A stretch of 6,300 nucleotides of DNA, taken from positions 1 to 6,300 of the forward strand of contig CASDQU010000034.1 in NCBI GenBank assembly GCA_949282835.1, written 5' to 3'. The DNA is from an uncultured Bacillota bacterium. GTDB taxonomy: Bacteria; Bacillota; Clostridia; Christensenellales; UBA1242. The position numbers and the translations under genes were made by a program. This document shows, one piece after another, positions 1 through 4,757 of the stretch (within the stretch, counting starts at the first letter, position 1; each line of letters opens with the position of its first letter). The notes under the pieces were generated by a model. That model worked only from the letters and a program-made list of their open reading frames with translations. It searched no databases and had not been told where the DNA came from.

Positions 1-847
1 CAAAGGCATAATCTACCTGTCCAGCAACAAACTCAAGTTTGGCATCGCTATCACTTAATGCATCATATTCGGGACCTTTTGCAAAAAAGCCATCCATTAG
101 CGAATTAACTCCGTCTCCCCTGCCACTTGTAAAATATGACAAACCAAATGCGCCCGTTCTTGCACGATTTGCGCTATACATACAAGCATTAAACATCATT
201 CCACTAAATGTGGTGTTAGTGCTTGGGTCTTTTGCACCAAACATATCATAATATGCATAGGTTTTTTTACCGTCTGCAGTTTCTGCAGATTTTAATCTAT
301 TTACACTTGCATCGCCATACATGCTGGTAAGTTCATCTTCATTGCCTGCGCCTGCCGTAATATTATCTAAGGTTCTAAGAACAAAGCTTGATAATTGAAG
401 ACCAATAACTACTATTACTGGCAAAATTACAAATGTCAAAAGTGATTTTATAGCGGTATATATGTATTTCCATGGATTTGTTTGTGTGCTGTCTTCACTA
501 TAGTGAGACTTTATAATCGCAACCATGGTGGTAAGTACTAAAACAATCAAACCAAAAATGGCAAGAGACCAGAAAACGGTATTAAGAGCGTCATATATCG
601 AACTGTTTTCGCCGAACCCTAAAATACCATAGACGAACTCTGATAATGGGTCAGTTCCTGTTACTGCCGCGCCGGTATCTGCTCTGAAATATGTATCAAG
701 ACCGGCAAGTTTTCTAACAAGCGATTGCATTGCGTCAACGGCACTTGCAAGACAGGCATATAAAAAATAGATCGTCTTTGGCAAGATGTCAAAGATGGTT
801 GCTACTTTTTCCCAAAAACTAAGATTGAGTAATGAAATAGAATTCAA
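1..847 (-). CDS. Partial membrane protein, possibly a VirB6/TrbL-like conjugation channel protein
   Basis: An open frame runs from a TTG at 845-847 to the left edge, giving 282 residues without a stop; the C-terminus lies outside the window. TTG is chosen because GGAGGA lies 6 bases upstream and no ATG lies in frame before codon 40. The protein has an amphipathic N-terminal region (about 10-45) with the string VRKLAGLDTYF (44-54), then strong hydrophobic segments at about 91-113 and 135-157, then a soluble-looking region rich in Ser, Thr, Gly and Asp (160-282). A 'RKLAGLD' stretch followed by paired membrane segments resembles, from memory, the VirB6/TrbL-like membrane proteins of Gram-positive type IV secretion and conjugative elements. 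This is inference without a database search. It has its own promoter and looks like the first gene of a minus-strand unit running out of the window. Membrane protein: confident. Conjugation role: about even odds. Confidence 0.6.
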   Translation of the reverse strand, partial: MNSISLLNLSFWEKVATIFDILPKTIYFLYACLASAVDAMQSLVRKLAGLDTYFRADTGAAVTGTDPLSEFVYGILGFGENSSIYDALNTVFWSLAIFGLIVLVLTTMVAIIKSHYSEDSTQTNPWKYIYTAIKSLLTFVILPVIVVIGLQLSSFVLRTLDNITAGAGNEDELTSMYGDASVNRLKSAETADGKKTYAYYDMFGAKDPSTNTTFSGMMFNACMYSANRARTGAFGLSYFTSGRGDGVNSLMDGFFAKGPEYDALSDSDAKLEFVAGQVDYAF

Positions 848-853
848 AGTTCT

Positions 854-859
854 TCCTCC
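854..859 (-). promoter_or_regulatory. Shine-Dalgarno site deciding the TTG start at 847
   Basis: Read on the minus strand the sequence is GGAGGA, then AGAACT, then TTG. This strong ribosome-binding site with a 6-base gap is the main support for a TTG start of the partial membrane protein. Confidence 0.8.
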
Positions 860-891
860 AATATGGAATTAGATTTACATTTATCATTTAC

Positions 892-920
892 ATTATAACA
901 AATAAAAATACAAAATACAA
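892..920 (-). promoter_or_regulatory. Sigma-70-type promoter for the partial membrane protein gene
   Basis: On the minus strand, TTGTAT (-35, 920-915) is followed by a 17-base spacer and a perfect TATAAT (-10, 897-892). Transcription would begin near 885, about 38 bases before the TTG start. The separate promoter suggests the gene is not simply co-transcribed with the lipid kinase upstream of it. Confidence 0.6.
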
Positions 921-928
921 CAAATCTC

Positions 929-949
929 AAAAAAAAATTTATTTTTTTT
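929..949 (-). terminator. Possible A/T-only terminator after the lipid kinase gene
   Basis: On the minus strand a run of eight A, a short TAAA and a run of nine T can fold into an A:U hairpin ending in U, 54 bases past the kinase stop. There is no G:C pair in it, so it is a weak candidate. The rest of 848-1002 is AT-rich spacer holding only the promoter and ribosome-binding site listed separately. Confidence 0.25.
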
Positions 950-1002
950 AATAACTTTAATTTTTGTATTTTTTAAAATTAGCAATAAAAAGCAAAAAAA
1001 TA

Positions 1003-1920
1003 TCAAGCTGAATTTTTATTTAATTTTTTTAAGCTTGGCACAATTATTTCTATGCCCTCTTTAATAACATTAAAATTGAAGCTGCCTTCACCAATTTTTT
1101 CACCGTCAAGGTTGATAATGGTATCACTAGTTGTGGTCACATTGAAATTGCTAAGTTTTAAATTGATAATGCCTTTATATTTTTTATTTGTAATACCTCT
1201 TAAGAAGATAAATGCCACCCTGCTAACAGCACCCATATTGACAATATCATTTTTGCTTTTTACCAGCACAACATCTATAAACCCATCATTTAAAAGAGCA
1301 TTTCTGTTAATTCTCATGCCGGCTACACTTCTAGAGTTTAAAAAAAGCATAAAGGCAAACTTCCCATCAATTTCTCCGCCATCATATTTTAAAGTGAGCT
1401 TAACCGCTGGAGTTGAAAATACCTTTTTTATGCCATGAAAGGCATAGGCAATTTTGCCAATCTTTTTCTTTGCCCTTTGGTTTGTAGCATAACTTGTTTC
1501 GGTGAAAAGTCCGGCACAACAAACATATATTCCATATCTATCATTCATTTTAAAGATATCATGTTTAAAAATTTCGCCGTGTAGTATATTTTGTACTGCC
1601 TTTGATATATTTCTTGGAATATAAAGAGAATGAGCGACATCATTAACAGTGCCAGTTGGTATATATCCAAGCACCGGCTTTTTATTTAGCCTAGCAAGGC
1701 TGTTGACTACTTCATTTAAAGTTCCGTCCCCTCCCGAAACGACAATTAAATGATAATCTTCTCCTTTTTCTAAAACTATCTCGCCGATATGTCCTGCATA
1801 TTGAGAAATGACAACATCGACTTGATACTTACTCTCAAGCATTGCCACAATTTTATCTTTCTTTTTTGCGATTTTGCCTTTGCCGCTGATTGGGTTATAA
1901 ACAAACAAACATTTTTCCAT
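1003..1920 (-). CDS. Diacylglycerol kinase family lipid kinase (YegS/DgkB/BmrU type)
   Basis: This 305-residue protein has the full motif set of the DAGK catalytic family: NPISGKGK (9-16), the nucleotide-binding GGDGT in VSGGDGTLNE (61-70), IPTGTVNDVA (87-96), NDGFIDVVLV (211-220) and the C-terminal LDGE (271-274). Length matches the family's usual 290-310 residues, so it looks intact. Known members phosphorylate a lipid hydroxyl with ATP. In Bacillota, DgkB converts diacylglycerol to phosphatidic acid at the inner membrane face, recycling diacylglycerol left by lipoteichoic acid synthesis. The substrate here is inferred; a related lipid alcohol is possible. The ATG at 1918-1920 is the natural start because the first motif follows in the usual position, yet it has no Shine-Dalgarno site. 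It diverges from the YitT gene across 107 bases. Its TGA stop argues for the standard genetic code. Confidence 0.92.
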   Translation of the reverse strand: MEKCLFVYNPISGKGKIAKKKDKIVAMLESKYQVDVVISQYAGHIGEIVLEKGEDYHLIVVSGGDGTLNEVVNSLARLNKKPVLGYIPTGTVNDVAHSLYIPRNISKAVQNILHGEIFKHDIFKMNDRYGIYVCCAGLFTETSYATNQRAKKKIGKIAYAFHGIKKVFSTPAVKLTLKYDGGEIDGKFAFMLFLNSRSVAGMRINRNALLNDGFIDVVLVKSKNDIVNMGAVSRVAFIFLRGITNKKYKGIINLKLSNFNVTTTSDTIINLDGEKIGEGSFNFNVIKEGIEIIVPSLKKLNKNSA

Positions 1921-1928
1921 ATAATAAT

Positions 1929-1956
1929 GATATACATTTTTTTATAAATAAGTCAA
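1929..1956 (-). promoter_or_regulatory. Promoter placing the kinase start codon at or near the transcript 5' end
   Basis: On the minus strand TTGACT (1956-1951) is separated by 16 bases from TATATC (1934-1929). Only 8 bases lie between this -10 and the ATG at 1920, so transcription would start within about two bases of the start codon. Together with the missing Shine-Dalgarno site this points to a leaderless mRNA. Confidence 0.45.
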
Positions 1957-2010
1957 ATTATTACAAAAAATTGATAAAAAACGATATTTTATTTTAAAAA
2001 TTACACAAAT

Positions 2011-2021
2011 TATGATATATT
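2011..2021 (+). promoter_or_regulatory. Probable -10 region directly before the YitT start
   Basis: TATGAT (2011-2016) overlaps TATATT (2016-2021). Depending on which is used, transcription would begin about 5 bases before, or exactly at, the ATG at 2028. No convincing -35 hexamer sits at the right distance and no purine-rich ribosome-binding site is present. Confidence 0.35.
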
Positions 2022-2027
2022 CGCTAT

Positions 2028-3056
2028 ATGAAAGCTTTTAAAAACAAAAAAGATGTGAATAAATTTATTTTACAAATATTTATTGTTGCACTTGCAGGGC
2101 TGGCTGGAGGAAGCACCTTTAGGACTTTTTTCACTCCCGCCGAAATTATACCTAGCGGCATTTCAGGACTTGCCCAGATTATACATAACCTTTTTACTCA
2201 AGTTTCTGTCAATATTCCAACCTCAATAATCTATTTGATTATAAATGCGGTTTTATTTTTATTTGCCTTTAAAATATTTGGATGGAAATTTTTGTTGTTG
2301 TCAGGAATTGGCGTTGCAATGTATACTTTAGGTATGCAGTTTGGTGCAATTCCAGGGCTGTATAATGCAACAGAGATTGACACTCTGCTCTATGCAATAG
2401 TAGGCTCAAGCATATATGGCATAGTGGTTGGTCTTGCCTTTAGATTTGGCGGGTCGACTGGTGGAAGCGATATAGCTGGAGCAATAATAAATAGATATTT
2501 TCCAAATATCAAAACAGGATACTGCATACTTTGTATAAATATTGTGGTAATAGTGCTAACTGCTATCACCAGCGGGATATCAACCTGCCTATATGCTCTT
2601 ATAGTTGCTGTCATTAGTGCAATGGCAACTAACCTTGTCCTTGAAGGTTCTAAAAGAGTTGTCTCTTTCTATATTATTTGTGACAAAGATGAAGAGATTG
2701 CAAGTGCTATACTTGAAAAATTTAAAAGAGGGGTAACAAGCCTAGAGGCTAAAGGCATGTATTCAAAGCAAAATAAATCTATGTTATTATGCCTTATACC
2801 AAAAGAAAATGCCCATGAAATGAAAAAGCTGGTTAAAGAGATTGACAACAATGCTTTTGTGTTTTCATCTTCGGTTACTGAAACGATTGGCGAAGGCGAT
2901 TTTATGAAAGCAATATCTAAATTACAAGCCAAGATAAAAAAAGCGAAGGCAAATATAAAAAATCAAACTAAATATAAAATTTACAAAATTAACAAACAAA
3001 AAAGAGTTTTTAAAAGAAAGGTAAAATTTCATGCGATTGCAAAGATAGAAGATTAA
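2028..3056 (+). CDS. YitT family membrane protein (DUF161 + DUF2179) with a basic C-terminal tail
   Basis: The 342-residue protein starts with about five to six hydrophobic segments (roughly 13-30, 45-58, 66-83, 88-106, 120-138, 165-205). Between them lie the family signatures TPAEIIPSGISGLAQ (36-50) and FRFGGSTGGSDIAGA (138-152). From about 211 a soluble DUF2179 domain follows, with the hallmark run RGVTSLEAKGMYS (234-246), a Leu/Cys-rich strand (252-257) and VTETIGEGDF (283-292). YitT proteins are widespread in Bacillota. Their transport or regulatory role is not established, so no substrate is assigned. Most members end shortly after the GEG motif; this one carries about 50 further residues, very rich in Lys and Arg. 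The ATG is the only sensible start, since TGA lies in frame five codons upstream, but it has no Shine-Dalgarno site. A terminator begins 11 bases after the stop. Confidence 0.92.
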   Translation: MKAFKNKKDVNKFILQIFIVALAGLAGGSTFRTFFTPAEIIPSGISGLAQIIHNLFTQVSVNIPTSIIYLIINAVLFLFAFKIFGWKFLLLSGIGVAMYTLGMQFGAIPGLYNATEIDTLLYAIVGSSIYGIVVGLAFRFGGSTGGSDIAGAIINRYFPNIKTGYCILCINIVVIVLTAITSGISTCLYALIVAVISAMATNLVLEGSKRVVSFYIICDKDEEIASAILEKFKRGVTSLEAKGMYSKQNKSMLLCLIPKENAHEMKKLVKEIDNNAFVFSSSVTETIGEGDFMKAISKLQAKIKKAKANIKNQTKYKIYKINKQKRVFKRKVKFHAIAKIED

Positions 3057-3066
3057 ATAAATTAAA

Positions 3067-3091
3067 AAATACCTAGATTTTCTAGGTATTT
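3067..3091. terminator. Bidirectional intrinsic terminator
   Basis: An 11-bp perfect stem, AAATACCTAGA paired with TCTAGGTATTT, encloses a TTT loop. On the plus strand it closes the YitT transcript, though the T-run after it is short. On the minus strand it is followed by TTTTTT, so it is a better terminator for transcription arriving from the convergent glycosyltransferase gene. That gene is now separated from it by the 251-bp repeat element. Confidence 0.8.
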
Positions 3092-3111
3092 CAGCTTATA
3101 GACAAATAAAT

Positions 3112-3126
3112 CAGACTGTTCAAAAA
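3112..3126 (+). repeat. Left terminal inverted repeat of the 251-bp element
   Basis: CAGACTGTTCAAAAA matches the inverted right end at 14 of 15 positions; the tenth base differs (C against G). Confidence 0.75.
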
Positions 3127-3150
3127 CAAGCGATGCAAGGCTCGAAAAAT

Positions 3151-3195
3151 ACCTAAAAGCAGGAGTTTAGTTTCCCTAAATGACTGTTTTTAGGT
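3151..3195. repeat. Internal stem-loop 1 of the element
   Basis: ACCTAAAAGCAG (3151-3162) pairs over 12 bp, with one G:U, with CTGTTTTTAGGT (3184-3195). Inside it, TTTAG (3166-3170) pairs with CTAAA (3176-3180) around a 5-base loop. Confidence 0.65.
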
Positions 3196-3203
3196 GTTTT
3201 ATT

Positions 3204-3238
3204 GGGGTAACCCCGTAAATGCTTTGGCATTTATGGGG
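3204..3238. repeat. Internal stem-loop 2 with two competing pairings
   Basis: CCCCGTAAATGC (3211-3222) pairs with GCATTTATGGGG (3227-3238) over 12 bp, with one G:U and a TTTG loop. The same CCCC could instead pair with GGGG at 3204-3207, so two folds exclude each other; the 12-bp stem should win. Confidence 0.65.
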
Positions 3239-3243
3239 AGAGG

Positions 3244-3300
3244 AAAGGCGAGCGTTAAAGTCTAAGTTGTTTTTAACAACTTGACATAAGCGTAGCCTTT
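3244..3300. repeat. Internal stem-loop 3 of the element
   Basis: AAGTTGTT (3264-3271) pairs with AACAACTT (3275-3282) around TTT. GTC/GAC extends it across one bulged T. An outer AAAGGC (3244-3249) pairs with GCCTTT (3295-3300), giving a long interrupted hairpin. Confidence 0.6.
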
Positions 3301-3316
3301 GACGAAAACATAGCAA

Positions 3317-3337
3317 GAAAAATTCAAATAATTTTTC
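3317..3337. repeat. Internal stem-loop 4 of the element
   Basis: GAAAAATT (3317-3324) pairs with AATTTTTC (3330-3337) around a CAAAT loop. It is not followed by a U-run on the minus strand, so it is a poor terminator for the glycosyltransferase gene. Confidence 0.55.
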
Positions 3338-3347
3338 GGTCGCGCCC

Positions 3348-3362
3348 TTTTTCAACAGTCTG
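3348..3362 (-). repeat. Right terminal inverted repeat of the 251-bp element
   Basis: The complement reads CAGACTGTTGAAAAA and mirrors the left end with one mismatch. It ends one base from the stop codon of the glycosyltransferase gene, which occupies 3364-3366. Confidence 0.75.
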
Positions 3363-3363
3363 T

Positions 3364-4614
3364 CTAGGCATTTTTTAATTTATTCCCCCTTTTTTCGACT
3401 TTATTAGCCTTTAATCGCGCCTTTTGGACATTTTTAAATACATTTTTATAGTCTATCTTGTCAATTTTTTGTTGGTCATAATGGGCTAACGGTTGATTTA
3501 AAATAAATTGCGCAGTATTATCAATGCCGTTTACTCTTAATTTTAAAACATTTTCCACCATTTGGTCATAATGGTCTTTATTATCCATTAAATCAAATAA
3601 AATTTCTTTAAGCTCTTTAGCATTTTTAAAGGATTTGGCAACTCCTTTTGATTTTAAATAGTCAAGATTATGTCGCTCTTGTCCTGATACGGTGTCGGTA
3701 ACAATAATTGGCAGTTTCTTATTTATCATTTCTGTAGCGCTTGTGCCGCCAAGTTTATTTAAAATCACATCACTTGCCGACATGTAAAGGTCAACCTTGC
3801 TTGTAAAACCTACATTGAGCACTTTGATATTCTTTTTGAATTTCATCTTGCTAATTTTCTCATAGTCTTGCTTGTTTCTGCCATTAATCATAATAACTTG
3901 AGCTTTGCGATTCCCAAGTGCATGAATAAGGTCGTTAAAAATGTTAAAGCCGCCCTTCCAATGTCCGCCACCAAACATCACCATAATGGTAAAGATATCA
4001 TTGTCAAGTCCAAGCTCTTGTCTTGCCTCTTTTTTGCTCATCTCTTTAAAAAATCTTTCATTGACAGGCAAGCCTAGCGGTTTTAGCTGCTCTTTCTTAA
4101 ACCCAATTTCTATAGAAGGCGCAGTAAAGTCATCGTTTGGAATGACAAAATAGTCAACGCCAATGCACCCTTCCCAAAAAGGAGAATTGACATAGTCAAG
4201 ATTGGCAACTATCACTTTGCAAGGAATATCATAAATAAGCCTAAGATTGGTGATGGCAATAGCAGGATAAAAGTGGACGCTATAAATCACATCTGGCTTA
4301 AAATCATAGATTTCTTTAAGTAAGCCACCTACCAAGGACATAGCAACCCCTTGCGCCTTGCACTGATAGCGGTTTTTGGGGTCTTGTTTATAATAATGTT
4401 CATAAAACATATGGTAAAGATGTCTAAGTTTGCCGATTGCAATATTATAGCCCTTATCAGCCACCCAAATATTGATAGGCGAAGAATAACTTTTTAAAAC
4501 ATCGATAATCTTGACCTCGACATCGCCATATTCTTCAAGCTTTTCTTTCATTGCCTTAGCACAAGCATTATGCCCGTTGCCTGCAGTAACGGTTAAAATT
4601 AATATCTTTTTCAT
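3364..4614 (-). CDS. Diacylglycerol glycosyltransferase-like protein (MGDG synthase / UgtP type, GT28)
   Basis: This 416-residue protein has the two-domain layout of the MGDG-synthase/UgtP group. The N-terminal acceptor domain (about 1-185) opens with ILTVTAGNGHNACAKA (6-21), holding the family G-x-GH turn, and contains NLDYVNSPFW (138-147) and GLPVNERFF (181-189). The C-terminal GT28 donor domain (about 205-370) has MFGGGHWKGG (213-222), the nucleotide-sugar motif LGGTSATE (288-295) and GQERHN (311-316). Relatives move glucose or galactose from a UDP-sugar to diacylglycerol at the cytoplasmic membrane face, making glycolipids that also anchor lipoteichoic acid; sugar and product are inferred. 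The usual Pro before the GG of the donor motif is Leu here. The last 40 or so residues form a Lys-rich tail beyond the family core. The ATG follows AAGGAG. The gene diverges from the DUF1846 gene, and the repeat element abuts its 3' end. Confidence 0.85.
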   Translation of the reverse strand: MKKILILTVTAGNGHNACAKAMKEKLEEYGDVEVKIIDVLKSYSSPINIWVADKGYNIAIGKLRHLYHMFYEHYYKQDPKNRYQCKAQGVAMSLVGGLLKEIYDFKPDVIYSVHFYPAIAITNLRLIYDIPCKVIVANLDYVNSPFWEGCIGVDYFVIPNDDFTAPSIEIGFKKEQLKPLGLPVNERFFKEMSKKEARQELGLDNDIFTIMVMFGGGHWKGGFNIFNDLIHALGNRKAQVIMINGRNKQDYEKISKMKFKKNIKVLNVGFTSKVDLYMSASDVILNKLGGTSATEMINKKLPIIVTDTVSGQERHNLDYLKSKGVAKSFKNAKELKEILFDLMDNKDHYDQMVENVLKLRVNGIDNTAQFILNQPLAHYDQQKIDKIDYKNVFKNVQKARLKANKVEKRGNKLKNA

Positions 4615-4618
4615 CGCT

Positions 4619-4624
4619 CTCCTT
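4619..4624 (-). promoter_or_regulatory. Shine-Dalgarno site of the glycosyltransferase gene
   Basis: The minus strand reads AAGGAG, then AGCG, then ATG. The 4-base gap is slightly short, but the match is good and fixes the start at 4614. Confidence 0.75.
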
Positions 4625-4635
4625 TAGGTTTAATA

Positions 4636-4664
4636 ATTTTAGCAATTTTATCTATAATTGTAAA
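4636..4664 (-). promoter_or_regulatory. Main promoter candidate for the glycosyltransferase gene
   Basis: On the minus strand TTTACA (4664-4659) is followed by exactly 17 bases and TAAAAT (4641-4636). The TG one base before the -10 makes it an extended -10 promoter. Transcription would start near 4629, giving a short leader of about 15 bases that contains the ribosome-binding site. Confidence 0.65.
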
Positions 4665-4689
4665 GCAATAATGTAATTTGCTATGATTT

Positions 4690-4732
4690 TTTGACAAATT
4701 ATTATATAATTATCTTGTAAAAAATTGTCAAA
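4690..4732. promoter_or_regulatory. Inverted repeat TTTGACAA / TTGTCAAA spanning the DUF1846 promoter region
   Basis: Two 8-bp arms (4690-4697 and 4725-4732) face each other across 27 bases that include the palindrome ATTATATAAT (4701-4710). The arms could be an operator. Read on the minus strand, the right arm's TTGACA followed 17 bases later by TATATA (4708-4703) could be a second, upstream promoter of the glycosyltransferase gene. The plus-strand TTGACA is only 8 bases from TATAAT and cannot pair with it as a promoter. Confidence 0.35.
4705..4710 (+). promoter_or_regulatory. Probable -10 box of the DUF1846 gene
   Basis: A perfect TATAAT lies 47 bases before the ATG at 4758, which predicts a leader of about 41 bases. 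No good -35 hexamer is at the matching distance. Another TATAAT at 4653-4658 is an alternative. Confidence 0.4.
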
Positions 4733-4745
4733 GTGCAAAATTTAT

Positions 4746-4751
4746 AAGGAG
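4746..4751 (+). promoter_or_regulatory. Shine-Dalgarno site that sets the DUF1846 start
   Basis: AAGGAG is followed by 6 bases and then ATG at 4758. It favours this start over the in-frame TTG at 4725, which lies within the inverted repeat and has no ribosome-binding site. Confidence 0.85.
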
Positions 4752-4757
4752 AAGGTT

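Larger units (their letters stand above)
3112..3362. mobile_element. MITE-like, hairpin-rich repeat element with terminal inverted repeats, no gene
   Basis: This 251-bp stretch is bounded by near-perfect 15-bp inverted repeats (CAGACTGTTCAAAAA at the left; CAGACTGTTGAAAAA as the complement of the right). A second inverted pair lies further in: CGAAAAAT at 3143-3150 and its complement at 3331-3338. Four internal stem-loops fill most of the rest, with G:U-tolerant pairs, so it could fold strongly as RNA on either strand. It is visibly richer in GC than the flanking spacers and has no credible ORF. It fills the gap between two convergent genes and ends one base from the glycosyltransferase stop. 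No target-site duplication was found. A miniature non-autonomous transposon or a dispersed repeat is most likely; a structured RNA is the alternative. Copy number cannot be seen from one window. Confidence 0.55.

Noticed and set aside
39..251. 70-residue plus-strand ORF
   Set aside because: It lies antisense within the partial membrane protein gene, has no ribosome-binding site and matches no family pattern.
1052..1438. 128-residue plus-strand ORF
   Set aside because: It is the antisense shadow of the lipid kinase, whose catalytic motifs establish the real frame.
2390..2932. Two minus-strand ORFs of 74 and 87 residues
   Set aside because: Both are antisense shadows inside the YitT gene, which carries clear family signatures.
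3065..3155. Direct repeat AAAAATACCTA at 3065-3075 and 3145-3155
   Set aside because: Each copy is part of a different hairpin, and the shared A-rich run makes a chance match likely.
3156..3233. 25-codon minus-strand ORF (ATG to TAG) inside the 251-bp element
   Set aside because: It is formed entirely from hairpin sequence, has no ribosome-binding site and looks like a by-product of the structured repeat.
3868..4153. Two overlapping plus-strand ORFs of about 70 residues
   Set aside because: Both are antisense to the glycosyltransferase coding sequence, in different frames and without ribosome-binding sites.
4691..4710. TTGACA and TATAAT on the plus strand read as one promoter
   Set aside because: They are only 8 bases apart, far short of the roughly 17 needed.
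4725..4757. TTG start extending the DUF1846 protein by 11 residues
   Set aside because: It has no ribosome-binding site and overlaps the inverted repeat, while the ATG at 4758 has a well-spaced AAGGAG and gives the family's usual N-terminus.
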